Source: Gloeophyllum trabeum ATCC 11539
Lineage: Eukaryota > Basidiomycota > Agaricomycetes > Gloeophyllales > Gloeophyllaceae
Assembly (NCBI RefSeq): GCF_000344685.1
Contig: NW_006920416.1
Coordinates: forward strand, 1,696,526-1,760,525
Direction of reading: 5' to 3'
Length of the DNA: 64,000 nucleotides
Numbering within the stretch: position 1 is the stretch's first letter; each line of letters begins with the position of its first letter. The notes under the pieces are model-generated. The model was given only the letters and a program-made list of their open reading frames with translations. It had not been told where the DNA came from and searched no databases. Below, one piece after another: positions 44,514 to 55,384 of this stretch. The position numbers and the translations under genes are program-made.

Positions 44514-45097
44514 TCAAGCAAAGAAGGTCCCATGTACGGATGGGAAGAGTGCGCAGACGACCTGGCCGGTCGGATCCTTCATGTAGAAATATTGGGTGCG
44601 TAAAGTCACTTCCTCTGACACCGTCCTGCTGCTGTATGGTGCATTGTCCCGCTTCCTGATCCATCCCTTCTCTTCCAGGTCGCACGTTACACTTTCGACC
44701 CAAAAGGTGCACCCCTGGACCGAGGGCGTGAACCGGTATCGCAAGCGGCCTTTCTCGATTATGTAGTCCAAGACCTGTTTGACTGTGAGGCCCGGTCTCG
44801 GAGTGGCCTCGATGGCGAACATTCGATTGAATGTAAGGGCATATGGTTTCCAGATCACCCCGAGGGTACCTTCCAACCGCTCGACGCTTGATTTCACCAT
44901 GTCCAGATTGATCGAAGCGGCGTTATTCGGTAACACAAACCAAATTCCCAATGGTTTACCGCGTCCCCGCGCTCGGCTCGTACCTGGGGTCTATCGGCTG
45001 CTATGTAGACCGTAGTACAAGGAGTTTGGAGATAGCTCCTGGCTTGGTCGTCGACATAGGGATTGGGGAGGTTGGGGTCGGAACCGAACAAAGACAT
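44514..45097 (-). pseudogene. Small orphan-family gene, arm B copy, frameshifted
   Basis: Counterpart of 28841-29338. It starts MSLFGSDPNLPNPYVDDQAR and matches arm A until DAVNHW; there one base is missing (TGGGAATTTGG against TGGCGAATTTGG), and the frame continues one register away as GIWFVLPNNAASINLDM through CTFWVESVTC to EEVTLRTQYFYMKD and a stop at 44514. So this copy keeps the full C-terminus that arm A lost, but has a frameshift near codon 50. Either copy might be rescued by a sequencing error; both cannot be shown intact. Confidence 0.65.
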
Positions 45098-45732
45098 GTT
45101 GGAAAGTGCTGAAGAAACTGGTTGTGCGTCTTTTGCTGGCCGTCTCTCTTGCATTCTGGCATGCTTATATACGATTACAGGGAGGGGGCCCACAAACGCG
45201 CCACGGCTAATACTGCGGCGCGCCACCTCCCAGTTTGCACTAGAAGCTCTCTGTCCATAGGAATTGCTTCATATGTCAAGAGCATATTTAGGAGTCGCTG
45301 CTCCGATTTAGTGCATAGTCCATCCGACGAGTAGGAGGCCAGTCCCTAGCACAGATCCATTGTAGGTGAGATAGCACTTGTGGACGCTTTTGAGGGGACA
45401 TGCGTTATGATGCCGGGATCGTACCTGTATCCTGCCCTCATCCCTTCAGAAGGAACGTGAGTCTTCGCTGGCATGTTCTACACGTCCATATTACAGTTAA
45501 ATGAAGGTGTTCAGCGTCACTCAAAGCGACAAGTTTTTCTCTTCTTCCTTGCAGTAGTGCATGAGCTAGTCGAGTGACGATCTCATATAGGCAATGAAAC
45601 ACAGTACTGGGCATGGTGCCACCGACATACTTCGATATGAAATGGGCAGTGAAGTCTGGAAGAGCAGCGTTCCTTCGTAAGTCCAGCCGATGGCGTACCC
45701 GGTCCCGGATGAAGGTTCATTCGGATCGTGGT
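45098..45732. other. Divergent region of arm B
   Basis: Aligns with 28120-28840 of arm A. Holds a frame starting MVPPTYFDMKWAVKSGRAAF (about 45614), which may be a lost first exon of the fusion gene. No complete gene. Confidence 0.35.
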
Positions 45733-45860
45733 GTTACACCATTTTTGCTGTAAAAAATATGATTATATTTCATTTACTGACTTAGAATGCCATTTCTCCG
45801 ATTTCTGATTGGCTGATTAATCTTTCGACCAACATTTTTGCATGGTGTAAATGGTGCAAC
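45733..45860. mobile_element. 128-bp AT-rich MITE-like insertion
   Basis: Sequence absent from the matching place in arm A (near 28200). It is much more AT-rich than its surroundings and begins GTTACACCATTTTTGC and ends TGGTGTAAATGGTGCAAC: terminal inverted repeats of about 12 bases (GTT-A/G-CACCATTT). No coding capacity. Inserted about 90 bases before the ATG of the arm B fusion gene. Target-site duplication is not clear. Confidence 0.55.
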
Positions 45861-45951
45861 GCCCACGGTGCGAGGACTTCATGATTGACAAGACTAGTAC
45901 CGTACGCCACGCAGCAGTCCTGTCCAACTTGTTCGCATCCCTTCACAGTCT

Positions 45952-48486
45952 ATGGTCGGAACTCTTCTCAACACTCCTCTCAGATGGGTCCCGCCTGATC
46001 CTCGTTCTCCAGTGTGGCACTCTAGGAGTCTCGAAGTCGACCTCAAAGGGGATGATGATATTGTGCTTTGCAGAGCAGTGGGTCTCGCACTACGCCACCA
46101 TTATCCTGACTCTCCGATTGCCTACAAATTCTTCCGGTTTTCAGCCTGTCAGGAAGTCTTCATGCCCACGCTGGATGATAATCAGTCTAAAGCATGGACG
46201 CCTGAATTGCGCGAGTGCACTGCCCCAGTGGCGGTCGCGGTATATCTGGATCCTTCGCCATCACCGTCCGAATGCGCTATTGCATTGTCGGTTCCCATTA
46301 TCATTACCATTGTTGCGACTCCTGAACAAGACGTACTTCAGGTGACTTTCGACTCCACGATAGTAGAAACACCGCGAGCGAGTTGGTTTCTGCGCCACAT
46401 CCACCAGGCTCTGAGAGTTCTACTCCTCGGCGGATCCCTAGAGCCGCGATTCACGTTTCAAAATTCATTGGAGGACATATTACTGGGGAACGCTAATGGC
46501 ACTAGTCGATACCAAGTTTGGGTGCCACCTTCAATTGCAAGCCATCGTCGATTACAAGACATCTTCCACGAGAGGGCTGCTTACGATCCTCTACGCCCTG
46601 CCATTTCCTTATGCCGCTTTGACGGAAATGTCCAACTCCACTCATCCGTAACCTACCTTGATGCGTTTGGCTGGGCCACTCAACTGTCAGAGAAGTTGTC
46701 GTATATGGGTGTTGGGAAGGGTGATTCCGTCCTCGTACTCCTCGAGGATTTGCCGCACCTCACTGTGTCCATGCTGGCCACGCTGCTGTGTGGTGCAGCT
46801 TTTGTTGTCCTGAGCTCCGATGGGTGTCAACGCTCGGATTTCACGTGGTCAGAAATTCCGAACTGTCGCGCTGTGATATGCAACTCGACAAACCTCTTCA
46901 GCGCTATTTGCCACGGGGAGCCCGTGGAGATCGATATTGACGGGGACAGTTACACATTAGTTCCGATGCCGCAAGAGCCGACCTCGTCGAACGGCGAGAG
47001 AGAGTTATTGGCATCTCACGATCATGACCAGCCATCGCCTACCGCATGTTACATTCCAGTGAGCGATGGTACTAATCAAACGCACTGGAAGGCTGTGACC
47101 CACGAAGACACCATTGCTGTTGTACTGGATCGTGACATTCAGTTCTTCCTGGTGGGCGCCATTCGATTTCTATCGTTGTGCCTCCCCACGGATGAATCAC
47201 TATGTCTCGTCATGTGGCTCGTCTTCACTGTAAGTCTATATCTTCATGAAAATGACCCGAGGTATTAACACCCGTTTGCTAGCGTTTTGGTACCATATTT
47301 TATATGCCCAAGGAAGAGGAAGAGTGGTGTACAGGTGGAAGCCTCGATGCAATAGGGTGTACTCATCTGGGATTACCACCGAGCCGACTGGATTTCCTGG
47401 GGAAACTATTCAATAGTGGTAGCACAGCTGATAACGGATGTGCGGTGCAACTGCCTCGAGATCTCCGGGGACTCATTATATCCAGACCTCCGTCCGATGA
47501 CGCTGTTATACCAGATGGATTAGAAGTGATACTAGTCAGTATGCAATAATTCCCCTCCTAGTATTGGTTCTGAATTCTCCTCACCAGAGCAACTATATCA
47601 TTCCTCCTCCGCCCCAGTGAGTGTTCAAGCTGACGTGCCCCGATTGTCATCTCTGATAGTTGTGTTTACCTGTAGGCCAGAGCCCCCGCAAGTTATCTTT
47701 TCCCGCCTTGACCTGACACCGGGAATTACACCAGAGCATGTCCTGGAGTTGCTACCACAGGGGCAGGTTATCAGCAGCCACAGTACCCAGGTGGTCCAGA
47801 TACCGCACGATCTCGTGGTCAAGTATGGCCATTTCGTCAAAGCCACCGAGGCTCGGAGTATCATTTTCGTTTCCGAGAACACCAATATCCCAGTGCCTTC
47901 CGTGCTTCTCGTGTTCAAGAAGGAGAATGTCACCTATATTGTAATGTGGCTGATTCGTGGTGGGACGCTGCAAGACCGCTGGGAAGAATTATCTAATCCT
48001 CTCAGAGATGAAGTTATGGACCAGTTTGCAGGATATCTTGCCGAGTTAGGCTCCCTCTCATCTGAAGGACACACTCCCGGGCCACTTGATGGCGGAAAGT
48101 GCGAGGGGCAATGGTGGACGCAATACGGGGCTGGTCCTTTCACGACCTACCGAGACCTGCTTGCGTGGCTGAATCGAAAGCTTCAGCAGTCCGCGCGTAC
48201 AAGTCCTCCATTCAGCGATAAATATCCCCTCGTCTTCACGCACCAGGACCTTTGTCCAACGAATCTGATCTTGGATGATTCGAACAGGCTGTGGATAATA
48301 GACTGGGGGATGGCTGGGTGGTATCCATCGTACTTTGAGTACGCGTGCATTAGGTCGCCAGAGGCATTCATGTCCATCGACAGAGGCTGGATCCCCGCAG
48401 CTCTTTCACGCCTTCCCAACTACGAGACTGAGGCCAACAAGTTGGAGGCCATGCGATACGCACTCACCTTCTTGCCATTTTCTTGA
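45952..48486 (+). CDS. Fusion of degenerate NRPS C/A segment with APH-type kinase, arm B
   Basis: Four exons (45952-47229, 47283-47534, 47588-47616, 47676-48486) give 789 aa; the last three have exactly the lengths of arm A (252, 29, 811 nt), the first is one codon longer. Differences from arm A are almost all substitutions (about 80-85% aa identity by eye) with no frameshift over nearly 2.4 kb. The kinase motifs HQDLCPTNLILD and IDWGMAGWYP are kept, as is the altered adenylation core (YIPVSDGTNQTHWKAVTHED). The donor after LEVIL is GTCAGT; using the nearby GTATGC instead would break the frame. The 128-bp insertion upstream may have removed an original first exon or promoter, so expression is uncertain. 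Confidence 0.75.
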
Positions 48487-49308
48487 ACGACCCCCCACAC
48501 CCCTGCTGTATAGACGTCTCCCCTTCACTCCGATCTAGTGCATGTCTTAATGACGAGGGCACCAATGTTCTTCTGGGAATGGACACTTGTACTCTACATA
48601 CCTCATGCGGAATGAGTACGCGATGTCTCATGTAAGGAGCCTGAGGGTGTTCGTCGTTGACACCCTCTGGATGATCGCGAGAGGCTCATGAACCAACGTA
48701 CGGAAGGTGCGATGATCGCCATCTGTCCGAGTGACTTACGTGAGTACGAAGTTGCGTGAGCTCGTACTAGAGGCAATGTATCCATTTCATAGGTGAACTT
48801 CTCTAGATGGTGGGAGGCGGCCAGGCGAAGTGCACTCGAGAGACTAGGAACACGGTTCACGTCGACAATGGATATGAAGTGAGTGCATCCCGAAACCGAT
48901 ACATTCACGCTGTACTTCGAAAGATCGTCTGTCGAGAGAGTAAATACGGTCATCTCGAGTTCTGTCTCGGATTCCTTCTGGTATGATGGTATTAATCAAT
49001 TAAGTTGCCATTCGTGTCTCTTCCAGTAGCTTCTGCATGGGTTCGCACGTAAGGCAAGAGATAGGTAACGTCTTTCTGCCATGACTAAAGTCGAAGTTTG
49101 GGGTTGTTGCCGACTAATGAATCGCATCTTGGAAATTACGTCACCAATCCTCGATACAGGTGGCGACATTGTGGCGTCAAGACTCTCCTCCTTAGTGTTG
49201 ATGCCCATCGCGGTTCCTCCAACCCGTACATTGCGAGTTGGGTTGGCCCGCCTGAGACCAGCACCGAGATCCCTGTCATCATACAACGCGCTCTATAAAT
49301 TCTCCTCA
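48487..49308. other. Region between fusion and NTF2-like genes, arm B
   Basis: No gene recognised apart from the possible N-terminal extension of the NTF2-like frame from ATG 49201. Aligns with 24933-25580 of arm A. Confidence 0.4.
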
Positions 49309-50128
49309 ATGGCTGGTAGCGGCGACGTTCCCGACCTCCTATCCTGGGCTCAGTCCCACATTACAGCCTTGTGGGAGTCAACAGAAGAAGAAGAATTTCA
49401 CGGGGCTTTCGACTCCTGTTTTGCATCGAATGCGGAGGCTATAATGAACCACGAGAACGTATCGCGAGACAATGCCAAGAGTAATCTCTTGAGCAGAAGG
49501 TTCGCGGCACACAGCGCGAAAGTGGAATGGCAGAATATCTCGTCGCTCTCAAAAGAAGGCGATGATAAGGTATCTCATTATACTCTCAGTATATTGGAAT
49601 GCAGCAAGTGCTTACAATTCTTCAAAAGGTGGGCATAGTAGCTGGGTTCTTTACGGTCACACGGACGATGAAGCTGCGTATCCGAGCGGCGCCCGCACAG
49701 CGACACGCTCAGGTTACGTTCCAGCCATTTGCAGATCGATGGGCCCACTTTTTGAGAATCATTTACAGTCGGACCACGTCTGACAAGCAATTTCAAGTCC
49801 CCGAGAGACGGAAATCAGACCATCAGGACTTCCCTACCTTCTTCCGACGTCCCTGGGACGCACTCCGACCCACTCCGACTATACGTGGTTTTCTGAATTG
49901 ATGGACTATCGATCTGCAAGCGGCTGTCAGCGCTAAGTGCGTGACTTACAGCGGATCTTGCTGATCCTACCAATTCTAATCGGACTGACTGAAAACAGGA
50001 TCGATCACGACTCCTCCGTGGCAGGGGATTCGGGCGATAACCGACGAATCGTTCATCTCTGGCAGACCACGGTCGATAAAGCCGCACCAATCAATCTCGC
50101 GAGACCTCACCCTCCGGCCACCGATTGA
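49309..50128 (+). pseudogene. NTF2/SnoaL-like gene, arm B copy, interrupted by a MITE
   Basis: Exon 1 (49309-49569) encodes MAGSGDVPDLLSWAQSHITALW...SKEGDDK; exon 2 starts at 49629 (VGIVAGFFTVTRTMKLRIRAA) and, in the middle of QVTFSAK, is cut by a 205-bp element. Reading into the element ends at a stop at about 49901. After the element the remaining sequence matches arm A up to the stop (IDHDSSVAGDSGDNRRIVHLW... at 49999-50128). Unless the element is spliced out, the C-terminal 45 residues are lost. All other parts remain intact, so the insertion is young. Confidence 0.75.
49722..49926. mobile_element. 205-bp MITE, copy 1, inside a coding exon
   Basis: Terminal inverted repeats of about 20 bases: CAGCCATTTGCAGATCGATG at the left and the reverse complement of CAGCCGCTTGCAGATCGATA at the right. 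The empty site is seen in arm A (ACGTTCAGTGCTAAG), which gives a 2-bp target duplication TC. The inside holds a short CCGACCCACT-type decamer repeat. No coding capacity. Class II, non-autonomous; superfamily not assigned. Confidence 0.85.
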
Positions 50129-50390
50129 CAACAGGACTTGGGAGATATATAACGGAAGACTAGAAGTAGGTTGTGTGTACAAATATTCGAGGAGCCGCAG
50201 ATGCAGCATGTACATCCTTTTACGATGGATACCCGCTGCAGTAGTCTTGGGCCTCTGCGTGAAGTCGTGTCCTTATGCGGCGATCGCCCAACGTCGATCA
50301 TATACGTTGCGGGATGCGATTGATCGAACTACTACGACTAACACAGATTCAGTTCCTATTGAGCAGACAGACGTAGGTATAGGTGCACGG

Positions 50391-52648
50391 CTACTCCCTA
50401 GCCGCAACCGAAATCCTCAAGGGCAGCTGCACCCCCTCAGCCTCCTCTCCAACTACAACCGGGAAGACCAGCCCGGAACCCTCCCGCCTTACGGTCTTCT
50501 CCGGATAAGCGATCGCGATTTCGAAGTTGTTAACCAGATCAACGAGGAACGTCTGCATCTCCGTCATACTGTGGATAAATTCAAAAGAAGGTCGGTCAGT
50601 GCTATCAAGTATATGGAAGACTGAACGGGGCTACTGACGCGAAGCGCCAGCCAATGCACGAACGAACTCCCGAAGAGAAGGTCATCCTTGAGAGGGGTAA
50701 GTAGATAGTCTCGTTGATCTGAACAGGAAGAACGTACAGATTTCCGACGACCCCGACAGAGATGTCTTTCCTGTGCGTCCCCTCTCCATCGAGCCATCTG
50801 TCCGGATTGAAGACGTCCGCGTCCTCGCCCCACAAGCTCTTATCCCTTGTCAACTTAGGCGTTAACACACGCACGTTAGGCGCAGGATCGGGTGATTATA
50901 CCTGTTGTACGCAGCCACTGACATAACTATGCTGGTACCTTCCGGGATCGCCAGCTCGCCGACGACCTTACCCGACTTGAGTCTCAGCGGCTTCGACAAG
51001 GGTACGATATCATCTTGGATCGCAACGCGGAACATGCTGCTTATAGCAGGGTGGAAGCGCAGTCCCTCCTGCGCGTGCCGTCAACAACACGCTACGATAG
51101 TGAAGAGTGTGTACAAACCTTCAAAAACGCCTGTAGGTAGTGCATGCTCTCAATATCAGCGAGGGAGAATTCGGTGGCGCCACGAGTACGGATAGCGGTC
51201 TCAGTGGCCCTGATTTCATCCCGTAGGCGCGTCTGGATCTTGGGGTTCTTTGCGAGCTCCCAGAGCATCCAGGTCAGAGAATTAGATGTTGTTTCATGTC
51301 CGGCGAAGAGTATGATGCTACGGATCTCAGCGGGACCGCCTGACTAGAACAATGAATGGAGATACGTACCGCATTTCCGCATAGAGTTCCTCATCAGTCA
51401 ACCTGGCCTTTTGATTCTCCGAGGCGTTCGCTTGGACTATACTCGTCGATGGACTCCATCAATACCTTTGGAGACTCATGGGCTGAACGAACCCACCCAG
51501 AAGACTCATCACGTCCTTGCTACCCTTGCCCTCCAGCAAAGCCTGTCCTTTCTCTTCGACCAGCCTGGCTGCGGTGTGGATAGAGGCCCGACTGGCTTCG
51601 CGCAGACGGGCAAAGCGACGGAACGGCAGCTTCTGGAAGAGCCATACGAGCGGCTTTGTGGGCAGCCACTCAGAAATGGCTTCGACGACAATGCGCGGGG
51701 TGGAGGGGAGACCGAACAGCGTCATTCTACAGAGCTTGACTTCAATAATTAGTTACGGTATCGCATGCGAATGCACGTACACTATATTATTGTAAGCCCT
51801 CTTCAGCTCCGAGTCCTCCTCACTCAAGGCGCCGAACTTGTAATCGAACGCGGCTGCCAATGCTCGTTTAGAATTGAAACGAGGACATGGGGCAAGGTAG
51901 TGTAATTCTACCTTCTCCAATAGCGTCTAACGTTGCCCGGCTGAGCCAACGTGGTATGTTGACAACTGCTGACCCTTTCTCAGTGGAACCGAGGAGCTCT
52001 TGCCAGCGAGAGACGAGCTACATGGAGTCAGTAAACGCCCTTCGTTGGTAGTGCGGAAGGAGCCTTACATCTTGGGATATTGACCTGAATACTGGGAAGA
52101 GTGCTTTGGACTCTGGGCCTCCGAAGGCAGGGAGCATGACCTTCCTCTGCCTCCTGTGCACGTCGCCCTCGGCGGCCACTAGACCCACACCATTAAGAAT
52201 CCGGCCAATGGCTTTGCGGAACCCGTTCGACTTCGTATAGTGATATACCGAGCTATGGGTCAGATACTGGAGCGCTTTGGGATCTGATATCATCAGTCTG
52301 TTTTCCTGATTACCTCACAGGCCGGGTGTTAATGAGTTTGGGATTTCTGGAGATCAATCAGAGAGGAGGGCGATCTCACACCGAGCGGTCCCTTGAATTT
52401 GACGACCCCTCCAAATTGTCTCTGCCATCTGAAGTCGGCTTCGCTAGCCCCACTTTGCAACAGCTCACGCATGTTACCTGGAGATAGTTAAGCACCTCTC
52501 GCTCGCCGGAGATCTCGGGCATGGGTGTACCTAAGAGGAACGACTCTGGCTGAGGTCCCGGAACGTCATCCAATGATACCGTCGAGTATTTGCGGTATAT
52601 AGCGACCAGTATGGCAAGTACGCCCAATAAACTGAACGCAGCGATCAT
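50391..52648 (-). CDS. Cytochrome P450 monooxygenase, arm B copy
   Basis: Mirror image of the gene at 21809-24056 with the same 12-exon layout: start MIAAFSLLGVLAILVAIYRKY, DVPGPQPESFLLG, I-helix FAGHETTSNSLTW, K-helix Glu-Gly-Leu-Arg, FNPDRW, heme loop FSSGVRSCIGWRFA, and the end RISVAARE. I checked each donor and acceptor in reverse complement and found no frameshift or stop. Differences include SISQD for SISED and HPAISSMF for HPAANNMF; one intron here has the better donor GTAGAA where arm A has GTTCGA. A TATA-like GGTATAAAGAGC stands about 85 bases upstream as in arm A. About 90% identical by eye, so substrate use is probably similar or just diverging. Confidence 0.9.
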
Positions 52649-53739
52649 GACGGATAAACAGTTGGTTATACTGGAAGCGATTGACGGAGACCTGTGAGAG
52701 GGCTTCCTCTGGAAGAGCAGTTGCTCTTTATACCACTTGAGTTGAGAAGTCGTCCGAACGGGCCGATGACATCAAGAAGAGGTAGGTAAGTGCCGCACCT
52801 CTTACATCCAGCAAGTCGCCCACATGACCAGACTCTTAGACGTGCGAGCAGGACGAACGGGCGCGCTCTTCCGTCTAGGTTGTTGACTCCTCTTTATAAC
52901 GTAGGGCGACGGGAGCGTCGAGTGGCGTAATACACCCTCGCGTAAGGCGTGTCCACCAATGGAAGGAAGACATCCCGTGTTTCCTGGTGAGAATAAAGAA
53001 GCATGTTACTTGGGGATTCGTGGGCGTCTTGCGGGTCGTTATTAGATTCTGTAGCATTGGAAACATACTCGTACTCTTTAATTTCGTGTAGTTGATCCGC
53101 GGGGTTCCTCGGAGGACGCACGCATATGCCTTGTCTGCCGGTGAGGCCCCGACGAAAGCGCATCGATGAAGCTACCCGAGCCCTATGCATGTCATCGTGA
53201 TATGAAACCTGTTTTTCCCCTCGGGGAGGGAACCACTATACCTAGAACGATTCCGTAGCCTCGTATAGTATGTACCGAGCTTCATTTCACCAGCAAGCTG
53301 CCTGATCTGACTGGCCTGCCTATTGTTGACCTGGCTGGAGTCGTCGTCATAAGAACGGACCAAACATTTATCAAATTGCTTCACTTTCGTATTGACAACA
53401 GCTCGCTGGGTACCGTCGGAGATGGTTGAGAAATAAGCTTTGACGTGCATTCCTCAGTCCGGCAATATCACAGAGAGTCTACAGACACAACTGCAAGATG
53501 ATAGCAGGTACGTTTCGCCGAGCGATGCCATATTGGACTTTGATTAGTCCCTATGGCAGACCTACCGAAAGGCAGGAGATGAAGAACGGCGCACGAAGGA
53601 GTGTGAGCTGTAGCTGGCGTAGTGTCAGGTGTGCGTGGATCATGCAAGAGAAACCTTTGTAGGAAAAGTGAAGAAGAAAAATTCATCAATATCTTTACGA
53701 CCTATACTGATGCTTATCCGTAGCCCGTCAGACTGTGGT
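52649..53739. other. P450 upstream region, arm B
   Basis: Counterpart of 20700-21808; no gene supported. Indels against arm A shift the short frames. Confidence 0.45.
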
Positions 53740-54205
53740 TAATGTATTCATGGAACTGGACATGAGCGAACAGCTTCTAACATGCGAATCCCTGGCAGAT
53801 ACCTATGTGGAATGGTACATGCGTGGTACAATACACCACTCCTAGTTGCAATACGGAGAGGCAACTGCGAGCCATCTGTACGATATCCACAGAAGGGAAG
53901 ATCAAACCAAGTCTTCTCGGCATAAGCGACCGCAACCTCGAAGTCGTGAATGGGGGCAGCGAGGAAGGTCTGCATCCCCTGTTAATAGAGTGAGTATTCG
54001 AGCAAGAAATCGTATTATGGTGGGCGAATGAAATGTTCACGCAAATTGCCAATAGATGCACGAACGTCATCCTGGGCAGGACGCTAGTGGATCATGATCT
54101 CCTAAATAATACGACGAACGACATACAGGTTCCTAACAACCCCGATGGAGGAACTTTTCTTGTGCTTGCGTAGAAATAAGGCACATTACTGGCATTTGCA
54201 ACATG
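53740..54205 (-). pseudogene. 3' fragment of a dead cytochrome P450, arm B copy
   Basis: Counterpart of 20130-20690. It keeps the EMQTFLAAPIHDFEVAVAY tail and the altered heme-loop region without the Cys ligand, so the gene was already dead before the duplication. The upstream P450 parts seen at 19240-20100 are absent, and about 75 bases between TGCCTTATTT and CGCAAGCAC are deleted relative to arm A. Confidence 0.7.
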
Positions 54206-54295
54206 GAGAGACTGAATACTAGTACGCGCCCGCCTGTCAGAATGTTCGTTTCGCCAACATAGCACTTCCTCGGGGCCACTACTTACAGCCGCTTG

Positions 54296-54500
54296 CAGAT
54301 CGATAGACCATCAATTCAGAAAACCACGTATGGTCGGAGTGGGTCGGAGTGGGTCGGAGTGGGTGCCAGGGACGTCGGAAGAAGGTAGAGAAGTCCAGAT
54401 GGTCTGATCTCTGTCTCTCGGGGACTTGAAATTGCTTGTCCGACGTGGTCCGACTGTAAATGATTTTCAAAAAGTGGGCCCATCGACCTGCAAATGGCTG
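54296..54500. mobile_element. 205-bp MITE, copy 2
   Basis: Same element as 49722-49926, opposite orientation: begins CAGCCGCTTGCAGATCGATA, ends with the complement of CAGCCATTTGCAGGTCGATG. Flanked by TA on both sides, a 2-bp target duplication. It carries three units of the decamer GGTCGGAGTG (54333-54362) where copy 1 has fewer. Lies just outside the end of arm B. Confidence 0.85.
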
Positions 54501-55029
54501 TAGCAGTATGCCGGCAACTAGTAGTACTTGGTACTAAGCCTGAGTAGTAGCACGGATCCGCAGGCACTCGGACGACCCGCAGACGGCTCCGCTGCCAGGG
54601 AAGGATAGATGCACGTCAAGGCGACGTCATGGGGCGATATATACTTCTTCGGGGGTATGGCGTCCTAATGCGGCTCGCGGTGAATGCGCCGTGGCAGAAA
54701 GAGCACTTGAGGAGGCATGCTGCTTGATGCCGTGAGTAGTTAAGCGACGAGGATACCGTTATGTCTTCTCTTGGTCGTCGAACGAGCGAAGACGCAAACG
54801 TAGCATTCATGTCGAGCGGGAATTATATCGGCTCCGTGGACGTCGCGGGGAGGGCCAAGTGGCGGTGGCACCTGCGCAGCGTTCCTTGACAGGCCTTGAC
54901 TCGAGGGTCGGAAAGGTGGCCCGGCGTCTGCTTAACGGCGAACGGGGGCGTCAAAGGTCCCTACATAGGAACAGCAAGGGGGTCCGGGCCGGAGAGGGTG
55001 GCGCGTAGCGGCGGGGTTGGGGGGGGGGG
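54366..55029. repeat. Left copy of a 0.66-kb direct repeat flanking a gap
   Basis: From CCAGGGACGTCGG inside the MITE to a poly-G run at the N boundary. It recurs at 55385-56048 with a shift of 1019 bases and essentially no differences except at the final G run (GGGGTTGGG against GGTGTTGGG). As with the other gap, this looks like the same locus assembled twice. Confidence 0.9.
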
Positions 55030-55384
55030 NNNNNNNNNNNNNNNNNNNNNNNNNNNNNNNNNNNNNNNNNNNNNNNNNNNNNNNNNNNNNNNNNNNNNNN
55101 NNNNNNNNNNNNNNNNNNNNNNNNNNNNNNNNNNNNNNNNNNNNNNNNNNNNNNNNNNNNNNNNNNNNNNNNNNNNNNNNNNNNNNNNNNNNNNNNNNNN
55201 NNNNNNNNNNNNNNNNNNNNNNNNNNNNNNNNNNNNNNNNNNNNNNNNNNNNNNNNNNNNNNNNNNNNNNNNNNNNNNNNNNNNNNNNNNNNNNNNNNNN
55301 NNNNNNNNNNNNNNNNNNNNNNNNNNNNNNNNNNNNNNNNNNNNNNNNNNNNNNNNNNNNNNNNNNNNNNNNNNNNNNNNNNNN
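55030..55384. other. Assembly gap (N run)
   Basis: N run starting at a poly-G tract and ending inside a MITE copy at the GTCGGAGTG repeats, both difficult sequences. Confidence 0.95.

Larger units (their letters stand above)
44190..54205 (-). repeat. Arm B of the ~10-kb inverted duplication
   Basis: Reverse-complement counterpart of 20120-29770. It is longer because of at least two insertions (45733-45860 and 49722-49926), and it lacks part of the P450 relic at its outer end (54180 region). The outer boundary is near GGCACATTACTGG (about 54180-54192), the inner one near CGAAGGCCCAGATATGATAC (about 44198). Confidence 0.88.

Noticed and set aside
47617..48486. APH-type kinase in arm B as a stand-alone 289-aa gene reading through the last intron
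   Set aside because: The frame opens with GTG, and the same reading hits a stop in arm A; the spliced fusion fits both copies.
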